Shown here: in pieces, positions 8,880 through 17,190 of the stretch
How the letters are laid out: each line of letters opens with the position of its first letter
Numbering within the stretch: position 1 is the stretch's first letter
NCBI GenBank assembly: GCA_009911035.1
Contig: QXWO01000006.1
Span: 97,068 to 161,067 of the forward strand
Source: Lachnospiraceae bacterium
GTDB taxonomy: Bacteria > Bacillota > Clostridia > Lachnospirales > Lachnospiraceae
DNA length: 64,000 bases
Direction: 5' to 3'
The notes under the pieces: generated by a model
The model's input: only the letters and a program-made list of their open reading frames with translations
Told to the model about the DNA's origin: nothing
Database searches by the model: none
Program-made: the position numbers and the translations under genes

Positions 8880-11107
8880 TGGAAAAACAGGTAGTGGAAT
8901 ATGCAAGCGGAAACGAGATGGCCGCCATGGCCATCAGACAGATCGGATATGATCTGATGGGGTATTATCCGATTACCCCGTCCACCCAGATCGCGGAAGG
9001 GCTGGATGTCATGCGGGCAGAAGGCAGGACGGATCTAATCATGATTGCGGCGGAAGGAGAGCACAGCGCGGCGGGCATCTGCTATGGGGCGGCGGTAGGC
9101 GGCGGCAGGGTCATCAACGCCACCAGTGCCAACGGCCTTTTGTATGCCATTGAGCAGTTCCCTGTGCAGTCGGGTACAAGGTATCCCATGGTCATGAATG
9201 TGGCATGTAGGACTATATCGGGGCCGCTTTCCATAAAAGGGGACCACAGCGACATTATGTTTATGCTAAATGCCGGATGGCCCATACTTTTCGCCCATTC
9301 CGCGCAGGAAGTCTACGATTTTAATATTATCGCGCTGAAACTGGCGGAAGCTGTCCGCCTGCCTGTAATTGTGGCTTTTGACGGATTTTTTACCAGTCAT
9401 CAGAAAAGGCGGTGTATGAGGTTTGAGCATAAACATGCTGTAAGGGATTTTCTGGGACCCAAAAAGGAGGAGTATCCTTTTCTGGATTTAGAGCATCCTA
9501 TTACGGTAGGCTCCTACATGAACGAGCCGGATTTGATCAATAACCGGTATCAGCTTCATCTTGCCATGAAGGAAGCAGATAAGCTTCTTCCAGAAATTTT
9601 CCGGGAATACGGCAGCTTGTCGGGGAGGGAGTATGGGAAGGTAGAGGGCTATTGCCATGAGGATGCGGAAACGCTCCTGCTTCTTCTGGGTTCCTCTTAT
9701 GACACCTCATTAGAGGCCATAGATAAGCTGCGCAAGGCCGGAAAAAAGGCCGGGGCAGTGACCATCCATGTTCTGCGGCCTTTCCCGGCAAAGGAGATTT
9801 ATGATCATTGTAAAAAAGCATCCCATATCGTGGTAGCGGACAGGCAGGACAGCTATGGAGCCGGGGGCGGAAATCTGTCTCTGGAGGTGCGTTCCGCCCT
9901 GCAGAGATCCGGATGCACCGTGAAGGTAAAGAGTCTTGTCTACGGACTTGGCGGTAAGGACTTTTTTGCAGAGGACGCGGTGAAGATGATCCAGTGGGCG
10001 GAAGATGCAGGAACGCCGGACTTTGCATATTACGGCGTTGCGAAAGGGGATGAGACTTCGGAGGATAAGGGGAATTTCTTTGCGCCTTTGACCCCGGAGC
10101 GGACCCGGATCGGTGCCATACAAGTCAAAGAGGACGAAATGGGCAAAGTCCAGGTGAGCGGCGGCAGCTTAAATGCTACTGCGGCAGTGCCCAAGCGTTT
10201 GGCGCCGGGCCATGGGGCCTGTCCGGGATGCGGCATACCGGTTAATCTGAATCTGCTCCTTAGGGCCATTGAGGATCCGGTAGTGCTTTTGTTCCAGACA
10301 GGATGCGGCATGATAGTCACCACGTCCTACCCGCGCACCAGCTTTAAGGTCCCTTTTCTGCACAATCTGTTCCAAAACGGGGCCGCCACTTTAAGCGGCC
10401 TTGCGGAAATCTGTTACCGGAAACAGAAAAAGGGAGAAATCCCTGCCGGAGACATTATATTTATCATGGTCAGCGGTGACGGCGGCATGGATATCGGCAT
10501 GGGAAGCGCACTGGGCACAGCCCTTAGGGGGCACAGGCTGATTTTGTTTGAATATGACAACGGGGGCTATATGAATACAGGGTACCAGTTGTCCTACTCC
10601 ACCCCCAAAGGGGCCAAAAGCGCCACCTCCCATGTGGGAAAGGCCCAGTACGGAAAGACGTTTTTTCACAAAGACATGCCCCAGATCATGGCGGCAACGG
10701 GAATTCCTTATGTGGCCACAATGGTGGAATCCAATCCTGTGGATTTCATCAAGAAAGCAGCCAAAGCGGCTTATTACGCTAAGACAACAGGAACTGCCTA
10801 TGTAAAGGCACTATCTGCCTGCCCCTTAAACTGGAACGATAAACCGTCCACAGAGCGGAAGGTCATAGAAGCGGCCGTAGACTGCTGTTATTTCCCCCTC
10901 TATGAGGTGGAAAAGGGCAGGACTACCTTAAATTATGACCCGGACAAGCTGGGTAAAAGAATACCTGTGGTGGACTGGCTTTCCATGATGGGAAGAACAA
11001 AACACCTTAAGAAAGAGACTTATGCAGAAATTGTGGATGGCATGCAGAAGGAAGTGGACAGAAGATTTGAAGTACTCCGGGCAAAGGCGGAAAATCCTCT
11101 TTTGTAA
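8879..11107 (+). CDS. 2-oxoacid:ferredoxin oxidoreductase, fused alpha and beta subunits (pyruvate-type)
   Basis: A 742-residue fusion. The N-terminal part (about 1-400) is the alpha subunit, with YYPITPSTQIAE, the TPP-adjacent AAEGEHSA and a GDHSD segment. The C-terminal part (about 440-740) is the TPP- and 4Fe-4S-binding beta subunit, with HGACPGCG, GDGGMDIGMG and YMNTGYQLS. The last motif resembles the YMNTGIQ(R)S of pyruvate-specific PorB, so pyruvate is the best guess, though 2-oxoisovalerate or 2-oxoglutarate cannot be excluded. Unlike the roughly 1200-residue single-chain clostridial PFOR, this enzyme is made of two fused pairs (gamma-delta and alpha-beta). It makes acyl-CoA and reduced ferredoxin. 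Confidence 0.88.
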   Translation: MEKQVVEYASGNEMAAMAIRQIGYDLMGYYPITPSTQIAEGLDVMRAEGRTDLIMIAAEGEHSAAGICYGAAVGGGRVINATSANGLLYAIEQFPVQSGTRYPMVMNVACRTISGPLSIKGDHSDIMFMLNAGWPILFAHSAQEVYDFNIIALKLAEAVRLPVIVAFDGFFTSHQKRRCMRFEHKHAVRDFLGPKKEEYPFLDLEHPITVGSYMNEPDLINNRYQLHLAMKEADKLLPEIFREYGSLSGREYGKVEGYCHEDAETLLLLLGSSYDTSLEAIDKLRKAGKKAGAVTIHVLRPFPAKEIYDHCKKASHIVVADRQDSYGAGGGNLSLEVRSALQRSGCTVKVKSLVYGLGGKDFFAEDAVKMIQWAEDAGTPDFAYYGVAKGDETSEDKGNFFAPLTPERTRIGAIQVKEDEMGKVQVSGGSLNATAAVPKRLAPGHGACPGCGIPVNLNLLLRAIEDPVVLLFQTGCGMIVTTSYPRTSFKVPFLHNLFQNGAATLSGLAEICYRKQKKGEIPAGDIIFIMVSGDGGMDIGMGSALGTALRGHRLILFEYDNGGYMNTGYQLSYSTPKGAKSATSHVGKAQYGKTFFHKDMPQIMAATGIPYVATMVESNPVDFIKKAAKAAYYAKTTGTAYVKALSACPLNWNDKPSTERKVIEAAVDCCYFPLYEVEKGRTTLNYDPDKLGKRIPVVDWLSMMGRTKHLKKETYAEIVDGMQKEVDRRFEVLRAKAENPLL

Positions 11108-11172
11108 AAAGCATATTCGGTATAGATGGATTTTTCATAGGAAAATAATTTGAATGAGAAAAGGAGAAAAAA

Positions 11173-11553
11173 ATGGAACCTATATTTTTAAAAAATGGCG
11201 AAGAGATTTTATATCTGGTATCGGGGAAAAAGGACAGACTGGCGGGATGTAAGTGCGAAGGATTCAGCATTCTGGACAGCACCACTTCGGAAGGGGCAGG
11301 GGAGAAACACATTCCCGTGGTAGAGAAATCCGGCAGCAAAATCACGGTAAAGGTGGGAAGTGTATTTCATCCCATGACCCAGGAACACAGCATCACATGG
11401 ATTTTCCTTGAGACAAAGCGCGGCGGGCAGTTTGTAATGCTTGACCCGGACAGTCAGCCTGTAGGTGAATTCCTTCTGGCCGACGGGGACAAGGCGGTAG
11501 CAGCGTATGCCTACTGTAACCTTCATGGATTCTGGAAGACGGATATTGCTTAA
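11173..11553 (+). CDS. Superoxide reductase, neelaredoxin type
   Basis: A 126-residue protein matching the iron-binding domain of superoxide reductase. The EKH motif (44-46), HPM (His66), QEHS (His72) and CNLHGFW (Cys115, His118) provide the four-His, one-Cys centre plus the catalytic Glu-Lys pair. Superoxide is reduced to peroxide without making oxygen, an anaerobe's defence. The N-terminal desulforedoxin domain with four cysteines found in class I desulfoferrodoxins is absent; only a CKC pair (26-28) lies in this region. AAAAGGAG precedes the start. It follows the oxygen-sensitive ferredoxin oxidoreductase, a sensible neighbourhood. Confidence 0.92.
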   Translation: MEPIFLKNGEEILYLVSGKKDRLAGCKCEGFSILDSTTSEGAGEKHIPVVEKSGSKITVKVGSVFHPMTQEHSITWIFLETKRGGQFVMLDPDSQPVGEFLLADGDKAVAAYAYCNLHGFWKTDIA

Positions 11554-11922
11554 GGTGTTCTGACTCAAGAAATCCAGATGGAGCGAGGGAATAAATATAC
11601 GAGAAAAAAATATAGCACCGGCGGTATTTATAAACCTGAAAGGTTATGGAATACTGCCGGTTCTCTGTTATTTTTGATGAGCCGGCCGCACAGGCAGATT
11701 CAACCATACCTTAACCAGAGATTAATTTTATATTAAGTTTATCCCTTATGCCGCCAATCCATATTGCTTTTCCAAGTCAAATATTGTATGATAAGTTAAC
11801 ATAATTTGTTGTTAAATCTGGCGTAAATACAGGATGAAAATATTACCGTGAAAATAAATGTTTCACAGCCAGATTTGTGTTCGCGCCTAAATTCGCAGGC
11901 GAAGTAGGAATGGAGGATTATT
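11554..11922. other. Intergenic region: terminator and A/T-rich leader
   Basis: This 369-bp gap holds a terminator at 11617-11668. An A/T-rich stretch follows (about 11720-11860) that probably carries the promoter of the repeat protein. A small palindrome, TCGCGCCT...AGGCGA, lies just upstream of its start (about 11880-11905). I see no gene in it. Confidence 0.5.
11617..11668 (+). terminator. Rho-independent terminator after superoxide reductase
   Basis: ACCGGCGGTATT (11617-11628) pairs with AATACTGCCGGT (11650-11661, one G-T pair). An inner CCT/AGG pair lies in the loop, and TTCTCTGTTATTTTT follows. The tract is interrupted but plausible. Confidence 0.7.
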
Positions 11923-12978
11923 ATGAAAAAGGACAGGATCTTGAAATTGTGCACAACAGCCTGCCTTGTGTTAGGAATAGTCATGAATCCGGCAGGACAG
12001 CTTGAAGCAAAGGCAGCGGAAGTCATAGCAACGGTGCAGGGAACTGTTTCTACGGGTACCACATCGGATTTACTTAAGCTTTCGACGAAAGAAGGAAATA
12101 TGGAAATCAAGATAGACAGCGGGACGGATGCGAGCGGCTGTAAAATACTGCTTCCCGACAAGAAAGTCAGCGTGTCGGTATCCCATGGTTCTGACGGATA
12201 CCTGCATGCAGTGAAGATTTCCGGCGATATGCAGATAACATCGGTCAAGCTTGATTCTTCCACATCCAGCGTTACGGGAAAGATAAGTGAGAAGACCAAA
12301 GATGATCTTCTGTATTTTAATACGGCACAGGGCGAGATGGAAATCAAGATGGACACCAACACCAACTTAAGCGGCTGTTCTTTTCTTGTTGCAGACAAGA
12401 CTTATACCATAGTCTGTGCCCGGGGGTCTGACGGCTACATGCATGCGGTCAGCATTACTGACGGCGTGACGGCATCGGCAGCTGTTGCATCAGGGCTGAC
12501 GCCTGCACCTGCGTCTTATGTGACGGCGGCCACTACGGCGGTTTCCGGTACGGTCAATGACAAGACCAAAGAAAACATGCTGTACCTGACCACGAAAGAC
12601 GGGGAAATGCAGATCGTAATTGACGCCAATACGGATTCCAGAAGCGGAATGGTGCTTACGCCGGAGAGGAAGATAACGGTTTATGTATACCGGGGGTCCG
12701 ATGCCTATATGCACGCGGCCAATATTGAAGGGTCAAAAGACAGTTCCGCAGCGGATATAAACACCACATCCAAGTCAACGGTTACCGGAACGGTAGGGGA
12801 CAAGTCTACGGAAAACATCCTCTATCTGGATACCCCCCAGGGACAGATGGAACTGAAACTTGATACCGTGAGGAATGTTACCAACTGTAAAGTACTGGTC
12901 AGCGGCAAGAAACTCAGCGTCACCTGCACACGGGGATCAGACGCTTACATGCATGCCATTGATATTACAGGTGTATAA
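11923..12978 (+). CDS. Secreted protein with four tandem ~80-residue repeats
   Basis: A 351-residue protein with an N-terminal signal peptide (KKDR, hydrophobic core TACLVLGIVM, likely cleavage near AKAAE at 30-33). The rest consists of four repeats at about 36-101, 116-181, 206-270 and 286-350. Each follows the pattern GTV..KT...LLYL.T..GEM.I.ID..T...C..L...K...V...GSDGYMHA..I. The GSD[GA]Y motifs lie 79-80 residues apart. Alternating residues suggest small beta domains, perhaps OB-like. There is no cell-wall anchor or catalytic motif that I recognise. Repeats 1, 2 and 4 carry a conserved cysteine that repeat 3 lacks. The function is unknown; extracellular binding is a guess. Confidence 0.75.
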   Translation: MKKDRILKLCTTACLVLGIVMNPAGQLEAKAAEVIATVQGTVSTGTTSDLLKLSTKEGNMEIKIDSGTDASGCKILLPDKKVSVSVSHGSDGYLHAVKISGDMQITSVKLDSSTSSVTGKISEKTKDDLLYFNTAQGEMEIKMDTNTNLSGCSFLVADKTYTIVCARGSDGYMHAVSITDGVTASAAVASGLTPAPASYVTAATTAVSGTVNDKTKENMLYLTTKDGEMQIVIDANTDSRSGMVLTPERKITVYVYRGSDAYMHAANIEGSKDSSAADINTTSKSTVTGTVGDKSTENILYLDTPQGQMELKLDTVRNVTNCKVLVSGKKLSVTCTRGSDAYMHAIDITGV

Positions 12979-12999
12979 TAATACATATTAATACAAAAT

Positions 13000-13054
13000 G
13001 AAAGCGTGTCTGTAAATTGCTTCTGGCAGGATTCGGACACGCTTTTAAATTTAT
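13000..13054. repeat. Family-B hairpin acting as likely terminator
   Basis: AAAGCGTGTC (13001-13010) pairs with GACACGCTTT (13036-13045) and is followed by TTAAATTTAT. The ends match the AGAGCGTGTC repeat family. Its position 23 bp past the stop of the tandem-repeat gene suggests it works as that gene's terminator. Confidence 0.6.
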
Positions 13055-13100
13055 AAAAGACGATTTTATGGCATGTTAAAAATGCAAGGAGGCGATTTTA

Positions 13101-14219
13101 GTGGCAGGTATAATTGGTTATCCTATAGTAATGGCCCTGCTTTTGGCTCCAGTGGTTTTACTGGCACTGGACATCATGTTCTGTGTGCAGAAAAGGGAGG
13201 TCCCCCTATTTGAGCTGGCTGCCTTCCTTACAGGAAGCATATATACCATGCTGGCATTAGTGGTCTGGGAACTGCCGGATTACCGGACGCCCTTAAACGG
13301 GTATGGCACAGCCAGTGTGCATGAGCCCTTTTCCAAAGAACATTTTGTATCAATTATGCTGTTTGCCCTTTGGGGATTTTTCAGCTATTTCATTCTGAAA
13401 TTCAGAAGAAAAAAACTGCCGCCTTTAAGGGAAGTATTTTTGCTTGCCGGCGTATATGCGGGATGCGGCCTTTCTGTGGTGTGGATATTCCAGCTTGTCA
13501 TGGGAGCTTCCCCGGAAGGCATGAAGGCGAGTGCAGGTGATGGTTTTCTGGCTGTATGTTTATGCATAGTGCCTGTGATTTTCCTGATCCATGCCGTCCA
13601 CCTGATGGTGCGGCTGGTAAAGGAAAAGGCTGGAAAGCAGGCGGAGATAAACTATGAAAATCCCGTGCTACAGAGGATGAATTTGTGGTTATTAAAAGGC
13701 TCCAATTTATTCCTTGCGGCAGTCATAGGGCTTCTTCCCGTGCTTGGAATTCTGGTCATGCTGCTCAGCCTCTTTGGACAGCAGCCGGACGGTATTATTC
13801 TGGCATTTACCAAAACCAGCGACTGGATCCTTTCAGGGGAGAGCGCACCGCCTCCGGTGTACTATGACACACATTATCTGTGTACCGTCTCCCTGCGGGG
13901 ACATGCAGGACTGGTGAGACCCATCAGATATGGACTGCGTAGGGGAGAAAAGATCGTGGTGAACAGGCAGCTATGTGTGGCCAATGCCTTTGAACAGCTT
14001 CTAATGGAAAAATCGCCCCGCTTCCACAAAAAGGTGAGAAGCTTTTATGATACTTACGGGTATCCTGTTTCCAGACATATCACCAGCCCCTGGAGTGCAG
14101 ATATCGTATATCTGATTATGAAACCACTGGAATGGATTTTTGCAGCAGTACTTTACTTTTTTGACGAAAAGCCGGAGAATCGCATTGGCAGCCAGTATCT
14201 GCCGGAGCTTCCCAGGTGA
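13101..14219 (+). CDS. Predicted membrane protein (DUF6688-like)
   Basis: A 372-residue protein starting at GTG, chosen because AAGGAGG lies 7 bp upstream. It has about six hydrophobic segments in the first 235 residues. A soluble, conserved-looking region follows with YYDTHYLCTVSLRGH, KIVVNRQLCVANAF and FYDTYGYP, then a final membrane helix near 345. This pattern recalls a family annotated as DUF6688, from memory and unchecked. It has no known function. It ends 13 bp before the CdaR-type regulator, so they are probably co-transcribed; whether it takes part in sensing is open. Confidence 0.7.
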   Translation: MAGIIGYPIVMALLLAPVVLLALDIMFCVQKREVPLFELAAFLTGSIYTMLALVVWELPDYRTPLNGYGTASVHEPFSKEHFVSIMLFALWGFFSYFILKFRRKKLPPLREVFLLAGVYAGCGLSVVWIFQLVMGASPEGMKASAGDGFLAVCLCIVPVIFLIHAVHLMVRLVKEKAGKQAEINYENPVLQRMNLWLLKGSNLFLAAVIGLLPVLGILVMLLSLFGQQPDGIILAFTKTSDWILSGESAPPPVYYDTHYLCTVSLRGHAGLVRPIRYGLRRGEKIVVNRQLCVANAFEQLLMEKSPRFHKKVRSFYDTYGYPVSRHITSPWSADIVYLIMKPLEWIFAAVLYFFDEKPENRIGSQYLPELPR

Positions 14220-14232
14220 AAGGAAAAGAACC

Positions 14233-15300
14233 ATGCCATATTTAACGCAGAGCAATGCACAGAAAATTGCGGACAGGATCATGGAGATTGTCCCCTATAA
14301 CATCAACATTATGGACCAGAATGGAGAGATCATTGCCAGTGGAGACAAGAGCAGGATCGGTTCTGTGCACAAAGGTGCAGTCAGGGCAATTGAGCGGCGG
14401 GAGGCTTACAATGTGTATCAGGATACGGATACGGAGCGCCGGGGGGTGAATCTGCCCATTATTTATAACATGCAGATGCTGGGGGTCATAGGCATCAGCG
14501 GTGATGTGGATGAGGTGATGGATATTGCCCGGATCGTTGTCACTACGGCACAGCTTATGGTGGAAAATGAAATTTTTAACGATATCATAGCAATCAAGGA
14601 GACACGTCTTAATAATTTCCTGTATGAATGGTCCCAGAGGAAAGCGGAGGATTACGACGAAGCCTTTTTAAACCAGGCGGAGTACTTTAAGATCGATGTG
14701 ACCAAAGAGAGGGTGGCGGTTCTGTTCCGCTTAAAAAGAGTAAGGTTTTCCATTATTGAGCGGATACAGAGGATGCTGCATAAGGGGGACTACGTCATCA
14801 GGCAGAGTATGGAAAATGTGATCATATTCTTTGAAGATGTCCCCCAGTTACAAAGACGGATAAACGATATCATGGAAATTAGTACGGACCTGCAAAGATG
14901 CTTTGTGGGGGAAAAGAGTAATATTGCCCTAAAGTCTGTCCAGTCGGTAGAAAAAGTGATGAAAATGGCGGAAGCTACGAAAAACGACCAGCAGGTCATC
15001 AGTTATGACGACCTGCGGCTGGAATGCCTGTTAAGCGAGATCACAGAGGACAATGTGATCCGGGATATCATGGAAAAGCTGACGCACAATGATGCCAACC
15101 ACACTTTACAGCATACGATTTTAGTTTATGCAGATACCAATGAGGACCAGAAAAAGACATGCAGTATGTTGTTCATTCATAGAAATACGCTGAACTACCG
15201 GTTAGACAAGATCGAGGAACTGACTGGATTGAATCCCAGAAATGGAAAAAATCTGATATTACTTTATATTGCGGTCATTCATCTGCGCCTGAAAGTATAA
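14233..15300 (+). CDS. CdaR/SdaR-type transcriptional regulator (sugar-diacid/PucR family)
   Basis: A 355-residue regulator. The N-terminal domain (about 1-135; QNAQKIADRIMEIVPYNINIMD-type start, then IGSVHKGA, LPIIYNMQMLGVIGI) is the putative sugar-diacid recognition domain of CdaR. The C-terminal end (about 300-350) is the PucR-type helix-turn-helix, FIHRNTLNYRLDKIEELTG. E. coli CdaR activates glycerate, galactarate and glucarate genes and is thought to respond to these acids. Here the next locus contains a glycerate kinase, making D-glycerate a natural effector (inference). I start at 14233 behind AAAGGAAAAGAACC, not at an upstream ATG overlapping the previous gene. Confidence 0.88.
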   Translation: MPYLTQSNAQKIADRIMEIVPYNINIMDQNGEIIASGDKSRIGSVHKGAVRAIERREAYNVYQDTDTERRGVNLPIIYNMQMLGVIGISGDVDEVMDIARIVVTTAQLMVENEIFNDIIAIKETRLNNFLYEWSQRKAEDYDEAFLNQAEYFKIDVTKERVAVLFRLKRVRFSIIERIQRMLHKGDYVIRQSMENVIIFFEDVPQLQRRINDIMEISTDLQRCFVGEKSNIALKSVQSVEKVMKMAEATKNDQQVISYDDLRLECLLSEITEDNVIRDIMEKLTHNDANHTLQHTILVYADTNEDQKKTCSMLFIHRNTLNYRLDKIEELTGLNPRNGKNLILLYIAVIHLRLKV

Positions 15301-15366
15301 TTTAAGAAAGTAAAGCAATACAGAAAACAACAGATAAACGATTTACCGATTACACGTATGCTAATG

Positions 15367-15394
15367 GAGAGGAAAATTATTCCTCTCTTTTTTT
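15367..15394 (+). terminator. Terminator after CdaR-type regulator
   Basis: GAGAGGAA pairs with TTCCTCTC around a short A/T loop and runs into seven T residues. Confidence 0.9.
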
Positions 15395-15432
15395 ACAATA
15401 AGCTGTCTCACAAAGCGCGGCAGCGTTTGTTA
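15393..15432 (+). repeat. Family-A palindromic element, copy 1 of tandem pair
   Basis: TTACAATAAGCTG...CAGCGTTTGTTA, 40 bp. The core GCTGTC/GGCAGC stem is a hairpin. It directly follows the terminator T-tract and shares its last bases with copy 2. Confidence 0.8.
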
Positions 15433-15469
15433 CAATAAGCTGTCTCGTAAAGCGTGACAGCGTTTGTTG
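15430..15469 (+). repeat. Family-A palindromic element, copy 2 of tandem pair
   Basis: This second 40-bp copy has the stem GCTGTC (15439-15444) pairing with GACAGC (15456-15461), extended by a CG/CG inner pair. It differs from copy 1 at only a few bases in the loop and right end. Confidence 0.8.
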
Positions 15470-15503
15470 TGATGCTGACTTGCGGCGTAGGATGGAGTTT
15501 GTT

Positions 15504-15543
15504 GTGCAATTGCACTAAAACTATAAAAAACTATGTATCTTTT
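15504..15543 (+). promoter_or_regulatory. Candidate operator palindrome with overlapping promoter for the sugar locus
   Basis: GTGCAATTGCAC (15504-15515) is a perfect 12-bp palindrome. TTGCAC at its right side could be a -35 box, followed 16-17 bp later by TATGTAT as a -10. A regulator bound to the palindrome would then control the sugar locus directly. CdaR is the obvious candidate, but its site is not known to me. Confidence 0.45.
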
Positions 15544-15619
15544 AACATTGATAATTGGGCATAAAGAAGATAAAATGGCTTTCATAACAACAAACCAATG
15601 GATTAAAGGAGAGAAAAGT

Positions 15620-16996
15620 ATGAAAAAGAGATTAGCGATTTTACTGACACTGGGTATGGTTGCATCTTCTTTGGCAGGATGCGGAGGCGCTAAGGACAAC
15701 ACACCTTCCACACCGCCGGCTGAGGAAAATGTTGAAGAAAAAGAAACTGAAAATGCCGGAACTCCTGAAGCTGAGGAAAGCAGTGAAGGGGAGGAGGAAG
15801 CAGCAGGAAGCGAAATTGCCTCCACGGAACTGACAATTCTTTACAGCGGAACTCCCGAGGTTCACGAGAAAGAATATTTGATGGATGAGTACTTTGCAGA
15901 CTTTGAAGAGGAGTACGGCGTTACCGTAAACGTTGACTTCGTTGCACAGGCAGACGCCATTACCAAGATCAAGACAGAACAGGAATCCGGCAATATCGTA
16001 TCTGATATTATTTATGCGGATACCGCCAATATGGCGCCTTATGTAAACGGCGGATGGATGCAGGATATCACGGCGCTTGTTGACGGGACAGGCTCCACTT
16101 ACACCAGCATGTTTGACGGAACCACCAACAAGGATGGAAAAAGATACTTTGTTCCCAATTCCTTTGACGTATATGTGCTTATTGCCAATGTAAAGGCTTT
16201 GGATTACCTTCCTGACGGGCTGACCAAAGAGGACGTGGTTTCCGGCATCACATGGGAACAGTATGCTGACTGGGCAGTTGCAATTGCGGAAGGAGAAGGC
16301 ACAGGAAAAACAATGATGCCTGCCAATATGACAGGTTCCCAGCTTCTCTATCCCATGGGCGGCATGAGCCTTGCTTACGGCGGTTCTTTCCCTGAATTTA
16401 CTTCTGACGGATTCAAGAGTGCCATGGAAGTAGTTGCCAAGATTGCAGCAGGAGACGGTTTCTTTGCAGAGCAGGATCAGTATACAGCAGTAACCGAGCC
16501 TATGAACAGCGGCGATGTATGGCTTGCATTTTCCCATATGGCTCCCGCAGGTACCAGCTATAATGCAGCTCCCAACAACTTTGTCATCGGTGCTGCTCCC
16601 AGCGGAAGCACAGGGGTAGGCTCTACATCAGGTGCATGGTGTTACGGTATCCAGAACGGTGCGCCCCACGCAGACCTTGCCGAAGCATTTATTGATTATG
16701 TTGCAAGACCGGAAGTGAATTACAGCTTCTGCTCTAACTATGGCGGCGCGTTAAGCCCCATTGCAGAGGTAGGCGATATTCTGACAGACGAAGACGTTGT
16801 TATGCAGGCGGGTATCAATATTCTCGATACTGCCATTGTAAGCGGTGTTCCTTCCACAGAATACTCTGACTGGAATGCAGTTAAACTGCTTTACGGCGAT
16901 ATCTTTAACGAGATTCTTAACACCAAGGCAGTTCCTGGCGATGATTTCTTAAGCGGAAAACAGGCGGAGCTGGAAGCATTGTATATCACAGAGTAA
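15620..16996 (+). CDS. ABC transporter substrate-binding lipoprotein (family 1, sugar; YcjN-like role)
   Basis: A 458-residue lipoprotein. The signal peptide (KKRLAILLTLGMVASS) ends in the lipobox LAGC. A strongly acidic linker rich in Glu, Pro and Ala (about 27-70) precedes a family 1 extracellular solute-binding domain (ELTILYSGTPEV, then SDIIYADTANMAPYV). The start at 15620 follows AAAGGAGAG. It delivers a sugar or glycoside to the two permeases downstream. In E. coli the equivalent place in the ycj cluster is held by YcjN. The long acidic tether probably spaces the domain from the membrane through the thick wall. Confidence 0.9.
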   Translation: MKKRLAILLTLGMVASSLAGCGGAKDNTPSTPPAEENVEEKETENAGTPEAEESSEGEEEAAGSEIASTELTILYSGTPEVHEKEYLMDEYFADFEEEYGVTVNVDFVAQADAITKIKTEQESGNIVSDIIYADTANMAPYVNGGWMQDITALVDGTGSTYTSMFDGTTNKDGKRYFVPNSFDVYVLIANVKALDYLPDGLTKEDVVSGITWEQYADWAVAIAEGEGTGKTMMPANMTGSQLLYPMGGMSLAYGGSFPEFTSDGFKSAMEVVAKIAAGDGFFAEQDQYTAVTEPMNSGDVWLAFSHMAPAGTSYNAAPNNFVIGAAPSGSTGVGSTSGAWCYGIQNGAPHADLAEAFIDYVARPEVNYSFCSNYGGALSPIAEVGDILTDEDVVMQAGINILDTAIVSGVPSTEYSDWNAVKLLYGDIFNEILNTKAVPGDDFLSGKQAELEALYITE

Positions 16997-17075
16997 ATGA
17001 ACGTGCAATGCCGGTACCCTGTGCAGATTGTCTGGTTGACACAAAGTCCGGCAGGCGGTGCAGATGGTCTTATTG

Positions 17076-17114
17076 AACAAACGCTGCCACGCTCCGCCAG
17101 ACAGCTTATTGTAA
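17076..17114 (-). repeat. Family-A palindromic element (reverse orientation)
   Basis: AACAAACGCTGCCACGC...CCAGACAGCTTATTGTAA is the reverse complement of the 40-bp consensus. It lies between the binding-protein gene and the first permease gene. Confidence 0.75.
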
Positions 17115-17120
17115 TAAAAT

Positions 17121-17152
17121 GCTGGGGGTGCTGACTGGTTCAGCCCCCCAGC
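17121..17152 (+). promoter_or_regulatory. Stable intercistronic hairpin
   Basis: GCTGGGGGTGCTGA pairs with TCAGCCCCCCAGC around a 5-base loop. No T-run follows, so full termination is unlikely. It lies between the binding-protein gene and the permeases, where hairpins commonly protect the upstream message and lower permease expression. Confidence 0.6.
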
Positions 17153-17190
17153 TTAATAAACAACACCGTTATGGAAAGGAGAAGCTGAAA

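Larger units (their letters stand above)
15301..15619. other. Intergenic region between regulator and sugar-uptake locus
   Basis: This 319-bp gap contains a terminator, two tandem family-A repeats, a degenerate third copy (about 15470-15500), a perfect 12-bp palindrome and a likely promoter. These are listed separately. No gene is seen. Confidence 0.7.

Noticed and set aside
17121-17152. Hairpin as a full transcription terminator
   Set aside because: There is no T-run after the stem and the downstream permease genes clearly belong to the same transport operon.
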